The notes: generated by a model not told the origin, from the sequence alone. A DNA stretch of 64,000 bases from Congeria kusceri (GCA_027627225.1 CM051032.1:67304320-67368319), one strand, 5' to 3'. Positions 24,401-30,376 are shown, counted from the first letter of the stretch. Translations and numbers: made by a program.

Positions 24401-25799
24401 ACTGTGAGATAAAGCAACATGCGCAGACAAACGACGTCATCTTGTTGATTTTCATGACATCATTTAATGTTTTTCGTTATATTTAGCGTGTTTTTAGCTC
24501 ACCTGAGTACAACATGCTTACAGTGAGCTTTTGTGGTTGCCTTTTGTCTGTCATCCGTCGTTGTCGTAAACATTTACCTTGTGAACATTCTAGAGGCTAC
24601 AGTTGTTGCCCAATCTTCATGGAACTTGCTCACGACTTTTGTCCCAATGATATCTCGGACGAGTTCGAAACTAGGTCATGTTGGGTCACTAGGTCAAATT
24701 GAAGAAAAAGCTTGTGAAAACTCTAGACGCCGCATTTATTGCCCAATCTTCATAAAATTTGCCCAGAACATTTGTTCTAATGTTCTCGGACGAGTTCGAA
24801 ACTGGGTCATATGGGGTTAAAAACTAGGTCAAATTGAATAAAAAGCTTGTGAACAAGTCATATTTTTCTCCCAATCTTCTTGAAACTCGCTCAGAACATT
24901 TTTTTCAATAGTATCTTGGACGAGTTCAAAACTGGGTCAGGTGGGGTCAAAAACTAGGTGACCAGGCCAAATTGAAGAAGAAGCTTGTGAACAATCTAGA
25001 GACCACATTTATAGCCAAATTATCAAGAAACTTGCTCAGAACATTTGTCCTAATGATATCTCAAACGAGTTTAAAACTGGGTCATGTGGGGTCAAAAACT
25101 AGGTCACTAGGGCAAATTGAAGAAAAAGCTTATGAACACTCTAGAAGTCAAATGTTTGGCCCAATATTCTTGAAACTTGCTCAGAACAGTTGTTTCAATG
25201 ATATCTTGGACGAGTTTGAAACTAGCTCATGTTGGGTCAAAAACTAGGTCACCACGACAAATTGAAAAAAACAACTTGTGAATACTCATGATGCCACATT
25301 TATAGCCCAGTCATCGAGGAATTTGCTCAGAACTTTGTCCAAATGATATCTGGGACAAGTTCGAAACCAGGTCAAAAACTAGGTCACCAGGCCAAACTAA
25401 AAAAAAACTTGTGAACACTCCAGAGGCCACATTTTTAGCCGAATCTTCATGAAACTTGCTAAAAACAGTTTAGTTCCTTAGCCCCTCATGTGAGCAGCCT
25501 AGGGCCTTATGGCCTCTTGTCTTCTGTTTATTTTCAAAGGCTTTTGATTGAAGTTGTTCTAAGTCTTGCTAAATAAACTTATCTTTATTCAACACTAACC
25601 TAGTATTCTCTATATATATTGTATTTGCATTTTCCTGGCTGTTTAAAATGTGCTAAAGGGTAGCTAATGCATGTATATGGAGTGCAAATAATATTTTCCC
25701 TAAAGTTTCAAGGTTTCAAATTTCTACTTCATTTCAGATGTGTACAGGATTCCAAAGAAGTATGTCAAAGGAGCAGAGAAAGTGCCTAAAAGACGATGA
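415..25799 (+). CDS. EIF2D: eIF2D (ligatin) gene, 5'-truncated by window; 13 exons
   Basis: Exons: 415-498, 1249-1351, 2177-2284, 6403-6824, 7403-7517, 8587-8632, 9208-9311, 10179-10319, 12868-12957, 17038-17130, 20651-20771, 21716-21890, 25738-25799. All introns are GT-AG and every junction keeps the frame, giving 553 codons plus stop. The product matches, in order, human eIF2D as I recall it: YPDL..FTTWP and DLMLPGL (PUA), an acidic linker, a segment starting DELLEFCF, DIKKSSYKK, LSKFLQ, a winged-helix/SWIB-MDM2 region, and a SUI1/eIF1-like C-terminus (QRASNKK, VQGNQV). eIF2D is a cytosolic ribosome-binding factor that places tRNA in the P site without GTP and recycles 40S subunits, in parallel with MCTS1-DENR. 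The first exons (start codon, pre-PUA) are outside the window. The linker is longer than in human. No frame is broken. Assignment is very secure; exact ends rest on consensus sites. Confidence 0.95.
499..1248. other. eIF2D intron, nothing recognised
   Basis: AT-rich. Short open frames on both strands (562-807, 597-827) overlap each other and have no recognisable content. Confidence 0.5.
1249..1351 (+). CDS. EIF2D: eIF2D exon b (PUA region)
   Basis: Acceptor ..CTGCACAG, donor CAG|GTAAGG. It completes the Asp codon and reads DLMLPGLVL, then a stretch ending VNIVGNR. The DLMLPGL block is identical to the human protein. The exon sits just 5' of a foldback element at 1430. Confidence 0.93.
1430..1722. 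mobile_element. Foldback/MITE-like element, GC-rich ends
   Basis: The left end GCACCTATCAATGTTTTCCC with a G/C block and AGCGGCGGGC is mirrored at 1680-1722 by GCCCGCCGCT...ATGTCGATAGGTGC. The arms are about 43 bp with a few mismatches and enclose about 200 bp with no coding potential. No clear target duplication seen. It lies next to the palindromic element at 1732. Confidence 0.7.
1732..1991. mobile_element. Palindromic GAGGCGCGTCGTGGG element, copy 1
   Basis: First of six related copies. It begins GGAGGCGCATCGTGGGAAAA, ends TTTTCCCACGACGCCCCTC, and holds two inner hairpins of type AGCCTGTGCGG/CACAGGCT separated by a GTTTCAAGGAAGTCTCTTCT spacer. The whole element can fold on itself. No coding capacity; a non-autonomous MITE by structure. 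Confidence 0.85.
2177..2284 (+). CDS. EIF2D: eIF2D exon c (end of PUA)
   Basis: Acceptor TTTCGCAG, donor TG|GTAAGG. Reads CPIVVGTTLLSGSDFFDSG, then MKGKAIHPVHLLGDELW. The VGTT and SGMKG blocks parallel human VGVAA and SGLKG. The split Trp codon is completed by the next exon, almost 4.1 kb away. Confidence 0.93.
2400..3065. repeat. Diverged tandem array 'tttctcagcaacta..gggaagcttcattaccaagag'
   Basis: At least four diverged units of roughly 150-180 bp, each with TTTCTCAGCAACT, ACTTTATGGGAAGCTTCATT, ACCAAGAG and a T-rich GATTTTTCTC block. Open frames here arise from the repeat and are not genes. Confidence 0.75.
3070..3480. repeat. 139-bp-family tandem array, block 1
   Basis: About three units carrying CTCGAGAACG, ATATTTTAATGAAACTT, GGGATTGCATATGGGGT and GGTCAAGGTCAC. 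The same family recurs at 5940-6260, 13240-13335, 14505-14712, 15997-16790 and 53885-54470. Confidence 0.8.
3481..3850. other. eIF2D intron, nothing recognised
   Basis: T-rich. A 93-codon open frame (3491-3772) is hydrophobic simply because of T-rich composition and has no splice or homology support. Confidence 0.45.
3855..4135 (-). mobile_element. SINE-like element with tRNA-like head, minus strand
   Basis: On the minus strand the sequence from about 4135 downward reads as a tRNA-like head: an A-box-like stretch, an anticodon arm with loop CTTCACA, and a B-box GGTTCGAGCCC near 4076. A body with no coding capacity follows to about 3855. The acceptor stem is degraded. Orientation and head are fairly clear; the tail end is a guess. 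Confidence 0.5.
4410..4690. repeat. Three-copy tandem repeat, about 101-106 bp
   Basis: GTGGCAAGAGAAATGTAT recurs at about 4426, 4527 and 4633, with shared CACAAAAATATCAGCAATNATAAATAAACAT between. The open frame 4510-4758 is built from it. Confidence 0.75.
4691..5500. other. eIF2D intron, nothing recognised
   Basis: Mixed AT-rich sequence. A GC-richer patch (5320-5500) gives a 75-codon minus-strand frame with no recognisable domain. Confidence 0.4.
5505..5940. repeat. Tandem array, about 185-bp units
   Basis: About 2.4 units with TTTGAAATTTGTC (5517, 5697, 5883), TTTTACATATAAGCTATTT, GTTTCTCAGGAATGG and GATTTCATTNAAACTTAAAA. The reverse complement of the same family is at 28010-28265 and 30440-30720. 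Confidence 0.75.
5941..6270. repeat. 139-bp-family tandem array, block 2
   Basis: About 2.3 diverged units (GGGATTGCATGTGGGGTGGG near 6033, GAGATTGCATATGGGGTGGG near 6183). The array ends about 130 bp before the acidic-linker exon of eIF2D. Confidence 0.75.
6403..6824 (+). CDS. EIF2D: eIF2D exon d (acidic disordered linker)
   Basis: This is the longest exon (422 bp, about 140 residues), reading WAFGDKSKPPEVEDD at the start and ending before GTGAGA. It is dominated by Glu, Asp, Gly and Asn with almost no hydrophobic clusters, so it should be disordered. The human linker at this place is also acidic (EGEEENGEV) but shorter. The sequence is rich in short GAA/GAT/AAT runs, so the length may have grown by slippage. 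Confidence 0.92.
7163..7362. mobile_element. Palindromic GAGGCGCG element, copy 2 (decayed)
   Basis: Keeps TTAATGCATATGCTTAAAGT, one GTGCGGTCTGCACAGGCTAA hairpin and the GTTTCAAGGAAGTCTCTTCT spacer, but has lost most of the second hairpin and has altered ends. It ends about 40 bp before exon 7403-7517. Confidence 0.75.
7403..7517 (+). CDS. EIF2D: eIF2D exon e
   Basis: Acceptor GGTTTTAG, donor TG|GTAACC. Reads ETDELLEFCFLCAIKASLKS, then NLPVSTGTFYKNHMLKY. This matches the human block MDELLQQCFLHALK...LPLLTSTFLGSHM in spacing. A 28-bp-arm hairpin lies 35 bp into the following intron. Confidence 0.94.
7553..7624. repeat. Inverted repeat, 28-bp arms
   Basis: AGAGTTGGGTGTGAAACTGT..ATCTG (7553-7580) is mirrored at 7597-7624 with two mismatches, around a 16-nt loop. 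It could form a stable hairpin in the pre-mRNA 35 nt after a 5' splice site. Confidence 0.8.
7625..8586. other. eIF2D intron, nothing recognised
   Basis: AT-rich; G/T-rich patch at 8085-8115. The 107-codon minus-strand frame 7973-8296 shows no domain. Confidence 0.4.
8587..8632 (+). CDS. EIF2D: eIF2D exon f (46-bp mini-exon)
   Basis: Acceptor ATATGTAG, donor AAG|GTATGT. Completes a Cys codon and reads CPKGKYLDIKKSSYKK, close to human CPEGRQLDIKKSSYKK. It is too short to be found by open-frame length; the DIKKSSYKK identity makes it certain. Confidence 0.94.
9208..9311 (+). CDS. EIF2D: eIF2D exon g
   Basis: Acceptor TATTAATAG, donor CT|GTAAGT. Reads LSKFLQKQQRTGIITVKEVT, then KGVDNVVEVDKSHEL. 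Human has LSKFLQQMQQEQIIQVKELS followed by KGVES. Starts in phase 0, directly after the KKSSYKK block of the previous exon. Confidence 0.94.
9805..10140. repeat. 'ccccacac..gggggtatatagg' repeat unit
   Basis: One copy of a family whose multi-unit array lies at 47794-48750: GGGGTATATAGGAGTAAGC, GATAACTCAAGAATGGCTTG, TGGTACACATGTGTAGCATC, ACTTTGGTTACAAACCACTA. It ends within 40 bp of exon 10179. Confidence 0.75.
10179..10319 (+). CDS. EIF2D: eIF2D exon h (start of winged-helix/SWIB region)
   Basis: Acceptor TTACCCCAG, donor AA|GTATGAG. Reads LLRGLEVPEVVVEEAISPSK, then a stretch with PPQISEMFAVTSNILPL and VKGFGH. The PPQI..F.V...ILPL spacing matches human PPDIKPLYCVPASMTLLF. An open frame running to 10377 reads past the donor and is not the true end. 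Confidence 0.93.
10735..11066. mobile_element. MITE-like element with inner inverted repeat
   Basis: Inner arms AGAATACTAGGTAAGTGTTG.. (10923-10959) and ..TTCAACACTAACCTAGTATTCT (11027-11064) pair over about 37 bp. The 5' part (TTTTATCCCATTG, AATAAACTTTGCTTTAATTC, GACGTCAT) has a copy at 24333-24460, and the right arm recurs at 25568-25605. These pieces look like fragments of one family. Confidence 0.6.
11641..12558 (+). mobile_element. Deleted hAT transposon, 918 bp, with 8-bp target duplication
   Basis: Begins TAGGGATGGGACCGAATAAT and ends TCCGGTCCCATCCCTA. It is flanked by GAAAAAAT at 11633-11640 and 12559-12566, a perfect 8-bp duplication as expected for hAT. Subterminal regions are packed with CGAATATTCG motifs. 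A 43-codon frame inside (12238-12369) encodes a BED-type zinc finger. The catalytic part is absent, so this is a non-autonomous internal-deletion copy in an eIF2D intron. Confidence 0.88.
12238..12369 (+). pseudogene. BED zinc-finger N-terminus of a hAT transposase (remnant)
   Basis: ATG at 12238 opens MPPSCAWKYFMQSLDKTKAM, then CNLCNEKFVYGTINKSLYSP, and stops at TAA 12367-12369. WKYF, the CNLC pair, the G-T-x-N turn and a late His match the BED finger that starts many hAT transposases. The second Zn-binding His of the usual pair is not evident and the frame ends early, so this is probably a dead first exon. Confidence 0.75.
12868..12957 (+). CDS. EIF2D: eIF2D exon i (SWIB/MDM2-like region)
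   Basis: Acceptor AATTTCAG, donor GG|GTAAGT. Reads KGSTLKSADVRAMIVEYVKQ, then NNMQSETNKG. Human has KKGSFLEGSEVRTIVINYAKK at this place. A 48-bp tandem repeat begins about 20 bp after the donor. Confidence 0.93.
12975..13245. repeat. 48-bp tandem repeat, about 6 copies
   Basis: ATGCCTGACATGTATACACT recurs at 12991, 13039, 13087, 13135, 13183 and 13231, exactly 48 bp apart. Because 48 is a multiple of 3, it creates a 120-codon minus-strand frame with a 16-residue repeat, an artefact. Confidence 0.9.
13246..13335. repeat. 139-bp-family array, block 3a (interrupted)
   Basis: A single partial unit ending CTGTTACTAAAAATAGAA; it resumes at about 14507 after the inserted 152-bp array. Confidence 0.75.
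13336..14506. repeat. 152-bp tandem array 'ctttgaccttgaattgtgacc' inserted in the 139-bp array
   Basis: GAATTGTGACCTTGACC recurs at 13689, 13841, 13982, 14134 and 14286, with spacing 152, 152, 141, 152, 152-like. Each unit has CATGGTCATGGGGAATAATAATC-type and AGAAGTTATGGAGCGGAAAC-type blocks. It starts ACAAGGCTTGTCACAGG and ends CTTCATGGGCATAAAA. The flanking 139-bp-family sequence is continuous if this block is removed. Confidence 0.8.
14507..14715. repeat. 139-bp-family array, block 3b (interrupted)
   Basis: About 1.5 units (TTCTGCTCAATAACTTGAGA.., GGATTGCATATGCGGTGCG). It is broken at ..AATACAT/TAA by the element starting at 14718. Confidence 0.75.
14718..15994. mobile_element. DNA transposon with TA target duplication, about 1.28 kb
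   Basis: Left end CTGTGGAATCACTAATTTTT and right end AAATTCAAGTGATTCCACAG are inverted, and each is flanked by TA (14716-14717, 15995-15996). Subterminal parts also mirror each other loosely (TTTTTGCGC..., ...GCGCGAAATTTG). The host 139-bp array continues across (ATACAT / ACCTTATATCGAGACC). The interior shows no transposase frame, so it is non-autonomous; TA duplication suggests a Tc1-mariner/pogo-type mobiliser. Confidence 0.8.
15997..16795. repeat. 139-bp-family array, block 3c
   Basis: About 5-6 diverged units with CATACATAGATACCTTATAT, GACCTCGCTTGGGATT, GGTCAAGGTCAC. Together with blocks at 13246 and 14507 this is one array split by two insertions. Confidence 0.8.
17038..17130 (+). CDS. 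EIF2D: eIF2D exon j
   Basis: Acceptor GTTAAAG (weak, little pyrimidine tract), donor AG|GTGAGA. Reads GDVVLDPLLAEICLTRAEGD, then KATLRWEEVTSR. Corresponds to human LVRLDPILCDCILEKNEQ. The weak acceptor is the least certain junction, though the frame fits exactly. Confidence 0.9.
17183..17435. mobile_element. Palindromic GAGGCGCG element, copy 3
   Basis: Begins GAGACGTGTCGTGGTAAAAC, ends TTTTACCACGACACGTCAC, with both inner hairpins. It lies 52 bp after exon 17038-17130. AAAT occurs at both borders. Confidence 0.85.
18005..18537. mobile_element. pogo/Tigger-like TIR element, 533 bp, TA duplication
   Basis: Left end CAGTCAACTTCCGATGGC and right end CCACCGGAAGTCGACTG are imperfect inverted repeats flanked by TA (18003-18004, 18538-18539). 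Several GAGCCATCC/GAGCCA motifs sit near both ends. The 91-codon minus frame (18249-18524) has no transposase features. CAG..CTG ends with TA duplication are typical of pogo/Tigger MITEs. Confidence 0.75.
18556..19220. other. eIF2D intron, nothing recognised
   Basis: AT-rich without clear repeats or exon-like frames. Confidence 0.4.
19221..19822. mobile_element. Possible TIR element, about 0.6 kb
   Basis: CCAGTGACCTAATTCCGGTG near 19226 is mirrored by TCACCGGAATGAGGTC and again CACGGAATGAGGTCACT near 19776-19815; a further direct copy CTAATTCCGGTGACGTAA is at 19433. The multiple inverted and direct copies suggest a TIR element with subterminal repeats. Ends are approximate. Confidence 0.5.
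19945..20181. mobile_element. Palindromic GAGGCGCG element, copy 4
   Basis: Begins GAGGCACGTCGTGGGAAAAC, ends TTTTCTCACGACGCGCCAC. The first inner hairpin is collapsed (GGATTAGCCTGGATGG), the second intact. AAAT flanks both ends (19940-19944 region and 20182-20185). Confidence 0.85.
20440..20575. repeat. Fragment of 'agctcacctgag' family
   Basis: GAATAAAAAGCTTGTGAACA, TCTTCTTGAAACTCGCTCAG and GACGAGTTCAAAACTGGGTC match units of the array at 24493-25520. It ends about 75 bp before exon 20651. Confidence 0.7.
20651..20771 (+). CDS. EIF2D: eIF2D exon k (start of SUI1 domain)
   Basis: Acceptor CATTTCAG, donor AAAAG|GTAGAA. Reads VLNKMTPVFQLEFPDRPPVV, then RKGKVDPITIDVVQRASNKK. The end matches human KKGRICPIDITLAQRASNKK, which leads into the SUI1/eIF1 fold. 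Confidence 0.94.
21499..21692. mobile_element. Palindromic GAGGCGCG element, copy 5, next to a splice site
   Basis: Begins GTGGCGCGTCGTGAGAAAC and ends GTCACGACGCTCCAC. The first hairpin is deleted, the second (AGCCTGTGCGGACTGCACAG) intact. AAAT is present at both borders. Only 23 bp separate the end from the exon at 21716, so it abuts the 3' splice site. Confidence 0.88.
21716..21890 (+). CDS. EIF2D: eIF2D exon l (SUI1 domain core)
   Basis: Acceptor GTTTGTCAG, donor CAG|GTAATG. Reads ATIVENLDIYGIDPKEFGHR, a stretch with KVACSASVNPSQQKNKGPHV, then VQGNQVLCIAELLS. Human has VTVVRNLEAYGLDP and VQIQGNQV. The palindromic element at 21499-21692 ends only 23 bp before this exon. Confidence 0.95.
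22185..22439. mobile_element. MITE with 30-bp terminal inverted repeats
   Basis: CTGGGCCCGTATTCACAAAG plus CTCCTAAGGG at the left is mirrored by CCCTTAGGAG and CTTTGTGAATACCGGCCCAG at the right. About 195 bp AT-rich interior with no coding capacity. Confidence 0.8.
22440..23230. other. eIF2D intron, nothing recognised
   Basis: Contains a G/C pair of ends of further 'gtattccag..ggcctggaatgtgg' type at 21950 and 22580, possibly an outer older element, otherwise unremarkable AT-rich sequence. Confidence 0.35.
23230..23605. repeat. 'gcccccacatagtggggggcat' dispersed repeat
   Basis: Starts with an imperfect palindrome GCCCCCACATAGTGGGGGGC and includes AAATTACTGTTGGCGACACG and a hairpin-prone end. 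Overlapping short frames on both strands (23353-23633) are by-products. I recall similar sequence as a dispersed bivalve repeat, without proof. Confidence 0.45.
24035..24310 (+). mobile_element. tRNA-derived SINE, + strand
   Basis: The head has a TAGCTCAGTTGG A-box and GGTTCGATTCC B-box. GGCCTGC (24036) pairs fully with GCGGGCC (24101) as an acceptor stem. The body carries CTTAGTACTGGTTAACCAG and AAGTGTGAGTAGGTTAACTG, and the 3' part TATGACTTAAATACTGTTGA..CGGCG resembles the conserved 3' domain of molluscan SINEs (Nin/MESC type, from memory), followed by an A-rich AACAAAGAAACAAAC tail. The T-arm is one base out of register and the anticodon stem has a mismatch, so it is not a working tRNA gene. 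Confidence 0.75.
24333..24465. repeat. Fragment related to element at 10735
   Basis: TTTTATCCCATCA, CAATAAACTTTGCTTTATTTC, AACACTGTG and GACGTCAT recur in the same order as at 10758-10880. Confidence 0.65.
24493..25522. repeat. 'agctcacctgag' tandem array, block 1
   Basis: Starts TTTTAGCTCACCTGAGTACA and ends CTCATGTGAGCAGCCTAGGGCC..CTTGT. About six units of roughly 150 bp between carry CTTGTGAACACTCTAGAGGC, AATCTTCATGAAACTTGCTC, GACGAGTTCGAAACTGGGTC and CAAAAACTAGGTCACCAGG. Open frames in this block derive from the repeat. It lies in the last eIF2D intron. Confidence 0.85.
25738..25799 (+). CDS. EIF2D: eIF2D terminal exon
   Basis: Acceptor CATTTCAG. Reads DVYRIPKKYVKGAEKVPKRR then TGA at 25797-25799. 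Human ends EEYQLPRKHIQGLEKALKPGKKK, so the basic tail is conserved. No canonical AATAAA was seen in the about 90 bp before the next repeat array begins near 25890; the 3' UTR must be short or run into the repeat. Confidence 0.93.
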
Positions 25800-25889
25800 T
25801 GAGAATTAATTTAGATCTGACTGAATATCTATATAATAAGTAATTAAATATTTCAAAAAATGACGGTGGTTTGTTTGATACAAACTTTT

Positions 25890-26400
25890 AAGCTCACCTG
25901 AGCAAAAAATGCTCATTGTGAACTTTTGGGATCGCCTTTTGCCCGTCGTCCGTCTTCAACATTTACCTTGTGAACACTCTAGAGGCCACATTATTTATTG
26001 CCCAATCTTCATGACACTTGCTCAGAACATTTGTCCCAATGATATCTCGATATCTCGGGCGAGTTTGAAACTGGGTCATGTGGGGCCAAAAAATAGGTCA
26101 CCAGGTCAAATTGAAGAAAAAGCTTGTAAACACTCTAGAGTCACATTTTTTGCACAATCAACATGAAACTTGCTCAGAACATTTTTTCTTATGATATCTC
26201 AGCCGAGTTCGAAAATGGTTCCGCTCTGTTGAAAAACATGGCCGCCAGGGGGCGGGGCAGTTTTCCTTCTATGGCTATAAAAAAGGCTTGTGAACACTCT
26301 AGGAGTCACATTTTTTGCCCAATTAGCTTGAAACTTGCTCAGAATATTTGTTCTTCTGATATCTCATGGCTGCGGGGGGGGGGGGGCAGTTTTTATATGC
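25890..26400. repeat. 'agctcacctgag' array, block 2 (truncated)
   Basis: Starts TTAAGCTCACCTGAGCAAAA right after the eIF2D stop region. About three units, then runs into a poly-G stretch at 26376-26386 and a different repeat. Confidence 0.8.
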
Positions 26401-26720
26401 CCGTTTGAAAAACCGGACGTATTATGGAAATGCCCCTGGCGGGCGGGTCGGCGGCGGAAAAAAACGTTGTCTGGAGCATAACTTTGTCCAGTATGGATGG
26501 ATTTTCAAATAACTTGGCAGAAGTGACAAGCATGGTGAGACGGAGTGTCGCGCGCAAGATCCAGGTCCCTAGGTCCAAGGTCAAGGTCACAATTCAAGGT
26601 TAAAGGACAAATTTAAGAAATCAATACATAACACCTTGTCCAGAGCACATCTTTGTTCATCATGGATGGATTTTTGTCGGGCATGGATGGATTTGTTACT
26701 TTGTCTTCTTCATTGTAGAT
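26396..26720. repeat. Dispersed repeat 'atgcccgtttgaaaaaccggacg'
   Basis: TATGCCCGTTTGAAAAACCG, GGCGGGCGGGTCGGCGGC, CTTGTCCAGAGCACATCTTT and GTCCAAGGTCAAGGTCAC. Two overlapping copies of the TTGTCC/TATGGATGGATTTT core. No coding content. Confidence 0.55.
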
Positions 26721-26929
26721 TTAAGTATATATATGGAATAGCTTTAATACCTTAACTCACCACACAGTGAGAGGCTCTGGAGATGAATTAGATGCACAAA
26801 TACCATGACTACCGTTTTAGTTTTTTATTTGTTCCTCTTTAGTCAGTGAAACTTTACCCCAAAAACGCTTCTTTGATGGGCGTGTCTTTGTGACAATGGC
26901 ACTCTTGTTCCTTATATGGCTATATTGAG

Positions 26930-27485
26930 AACTTCAAAAAGCTTGTGAACACTCTGGAGACCACATTTATTGCCCAATCTTCATGAAACTTTACCAGAAC
27001 ATTTGTTCTAATGATATCTCGGAAGCGTTTGAAAGTGGGTCATGTGGGGTCAAAAACTAGGTCACTAGATCAAATTGGATAAAAAACTTGTGAACACTCT
27101 AGAAGTCATATTTTTTTACCCAATCTTCTTGAAACTTGTAGAGAACATTTGTTTCAATAATATCTCGGACAAATTCGAAACTGGGTCATATGTGGTCAAA
27201 AACTAGGTCACCAGGCCAAATTGAAGAAAAAGCTTGTGAACACTCTAGAGGCCACATTTGTAGCCCAATCATCATGAAACTTGCTCAGAACATTTGTCCC
27301 AATGATATCTGGGACACGTTCGAAACCAGGTCACATGGGGTCAAAAACTAGGTCACCATGCCAAATTGAAGAATTGTGAACACTAAAGGCCACATTTTTA
27401 GCCGAATCTTCATGAAACTTGCTCAGAACAGGTTAGTTCCTTAGCCCCTCAAGTGAGCGACCTAGGGCCTTATGGCTCTCTTGTT
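26930..27485. repeat. 'agctcacctgag' array, block 3
   Basis: About 3.5 units ending CCTCAAGTGAGCGACCTAGG..CTCTCTTG, the same terminal unit as block 1. The start motif is missing. Confidence 0.8.
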
Positions 27486-27601
27486 TATATACTGTTATAA
27501 TGGGTCACCTGTTGAATAAAATGTTGGTAAAATCATCGAGTGAATGCCATTATAGGTTCAATGTTATGTTAATTGCTCTATGATCAAATTTTGGCCAGAG
27601 T

Positions 27602-28270
27602 AATTTTAAGCTTGACTATTCACCAAAGAGTCCAAGCTATTCTACTCACCCGTTCATAGGTGTCGGCATCAGCGTGTTAAAGTTTGCGTGCAACAAGTTC
27701 ATATCTCTATATCTACTACAGATAATCAATTAAAACTTCACACATCTCTTCAAGGTCATTATGTAAGTTCACTGGCCAAGGCCCACAAGCGTTATACCCG
27801 TTTATGTACTTAGAAAATTCAGGTTAAGGTTTGCATGCAAGTACATACCAGTAACTACTACAGATATCCAATTGAAACTTCACACATGCCTTTGGGGTCT
27901 TTATGTAAGGTCACTGACCAAGGCCCATAACTCTGACAAAGAGAAGGTGATGATTGTTTATGAGGAAACATATTGCTTTACTCTTATATTTGTATTAATC
28001 ATTAATTGTGATTGTAATTAAGTAATTTCCTGGCACACTTAAGGAACTCATAATTTTAACAAATTTTTATGTAAACTTTCTAAGTGTAAAAAGGCTCATA
28101 ATTTTTTCAAATTTCATACTAGAAATACCAAACTTGGCCTATAGGTTCATTTTAGTGCGGGGAATAAATGTTTTAAGTTTGAATGAAATCCCTCAAGCCA
28201 TTCCTGAGAAACTAGCTTACCGAAGGCGAGTAGAGTAGCTTGCCTTTTCTTCGAAAAGTCGAGCTAAAAA
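27602..28270. repeat. 'agctcgactattcg' array, block 1
   Basis: Opens TTTAAGCTTGACTATTCACC and closes AAAAGTCGAGCTAAAAACTA, with CACTGACCAAGGCCCATAAC units inside and a reverse copy of the 185-bp family (GTTTCTCAG complement) at 28010-28220. Related blocks at 4200, 30440 and 38980. Confidence 0.7.
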
Positions 28271-29090
28271 CTAAATTGTGACTATTGCTCCAACACATAT
28301 CTGGCTGTAGTAATAGGCAGCACAGAAGTGGAGTAGCACCTTTAACGGAGAGCTACCTAGCTCCTAGGGCAGCTGTGTTGGCTGCTGGGTCTGCTAGGAT
28401 ACTCTCTATCTACCTGTCTGCAGTACACACTGTGCTAAGACTGTAAGATGTACCTCATGATATCAGCATCCAGTGGCAGGAATGACACATATGTTTGGAA
28501 TTTCAACAATGTCTAGATCAGTTGAAATTACAATATGTATACTATAGATACAAATGTACAATATGTTTGTCTGGAATTTACAGATTTGCAAATATTGTGT
28601 GATGTTTATTATATTTTACATTTAGTGACTGTTAACTGAAAAAACACAATGCTTATATGAACACACATCTAATCAGTTGTTGTTTTTATTAAATGGGGTT
28701 TTAAAGGGTTTTTTTGCCAAATGGTTATAAACCTGAACATTTAGATAAAAATAATTTTGCTACAAAGATCTGTAAGTTTGTATCAATTTTGCTAAAGACA
28801 ATCATCAGCCATGTTCAGCCTTTGTTTTGACATTCGGAGAAAATTTTAGTTCAACATAAAAATAATTAGGAAAACCAAAAACATGTATTAAATCAACAGT
28901 AATCTACAGCATATAGGTCATAATCGTGAAACAGAACCCTGTACATATGGAATGCATAAACGCTCACACAGCATTGAAATTCTTACTGACTTTAAAACAT
29001 TTAATTACACATAAAGGTTCATTAGAACATGTGACGAATATGTAAATAAATAAATAACAATTTTGTATGTATAGAGTTACAGGGCGTCCA
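28271..29090. other. Intergenic, nothing recognised
   Basis: A GC-richer patch at 28290-28445 has no coding frame of note; the rest is AT-rich. Confidence 0.35.
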
Positions 29091-29439
29091 CGGATTTCCC
29101 ATCACAAAATATAGGAATTACTTCAAAATATAGGAATTTTAATTGCCAAAATATAGGAAATTATAGGATTAGAAATAACAGGCCAACATAGGTTTACCCT
29201 CCTCCTCTTCTCAACTACACCATTATTGTATTTATTATTAACTAGAAAATAACGAGATATTGCCCTGTGTCTGATTCACAATGGTGTAAGGAATCTTCGC
29301 AAAATGGTGTTTAACCACTTGGTCATTCTGCTATACAATAATTGTGTCAATAGCAGTTCACTCTGAAAATTCTGTCAAGAAGTCTTTAACACAGCTATCA
29401 CAGACAGCAAGAACAGAATCTTTAATTTCATATCTGAAC

Positions 29440-30376
29440 ATTTCTGAAGCTTGACTTAGTCACTTTTGGGGACGGTTCTTGGATCTTTCTCAAGGTGTGT
29501 CACAAAATGCCTGGCCATTGATCAATGAAGCGCTGCAAGGCTGGACCCTATGCTGAGCCAGCGAACTTGTGAGTGCTTAATGAACAACTCATCTTGGAGG
29601 CTGAGATCCACTTGCACTTGTTTGTAGTAATCTTGTTGACTAGCTGACACCTTGAACAGACTTAAAAAATTAGGGCAAAATCCACATCTTGGCCATGTTC
29701 ATGAATCCCTCTCAAAATACATTGTAAAATTTTGTGATGATTGCACATGTCAGTGTCTATAAAACCATGCCAGTCTGGATATGCATCTTTTAATATGCAC
29801 TTGATAACTCCCTGTATATGGTCTTGTTGATATTTGGACCCTCACTCCCCAAAGCTGCCAACATGTCTAGAGGGAATCCATCCTCCTGTAGGGCTGCAAA
29901 AATACTTCAAGTAACTGTTTTGCCATCTACATGAATGAAAAACAAGGATTTGTAATACCTACATTAGACTTCATTATGTGTTGGTGACCTGTACCTAATA
30001 TATGTCCATCTGAGCTTGTGTGGTCTCATCATACTGTAATGAAAAGTAACTTTGAGAGTTCTTTACATCATACAAAAGAGTTTTGGAAAAAGCTGGATAG
30101 CATGTATGATAGCTTTATTCTTCCAACACTAAAGCTCTCAGCTATTTTGCACTTGAGCATAGCTTTGCATGTCTCAGAAATGCCGTCACTAGCCCTAAAA
30201 CTTATAATACTAATATCGGATGTTGCACATTTTACTGCCCAAACAATCATTGCAGTCATCACATCTTCACCTGGAACAGTGTATGTCAGCATTGATCCTT
30301 CTGTTTGTTGGCTTGTGGATGGTCCTTGTTCCTTGGGAGAGCCTAATGTAACTGTTACCCTTGGTTTACACAACAA
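29440..30376 (-). pseudogene. Degenerate hAT-like transposase
   Basis: Minus-strand reading starts with a 102-codon open frame (30376-30068) containing AMIVWAVKCATSDISIISFR and AESFSVGRIKLSYMLS. It then continues through stops and shifts with LDMLAALGSEGPNINKTIY near 29850, LFKVSASQQDYYKQVQVDLS near 29640 and IKHSQVRWLSIG near 29570. I recognise these as blocks of a widespread uncharacterised hAT-like protein of invertebrates (a SDGPNVN..K and HS.VRWLS-type pattern). Order is right; at least three frames are used, so it is dead. Family name is from memory. Confidence 0.6.

Noticed and set aside
24514..26408. Six or more + strand frames of 60-95 codons with similar content
   Set aside because: All lie in the 'agctcacctgag' arrays and repeat the same phrases; no splice sites or domains.
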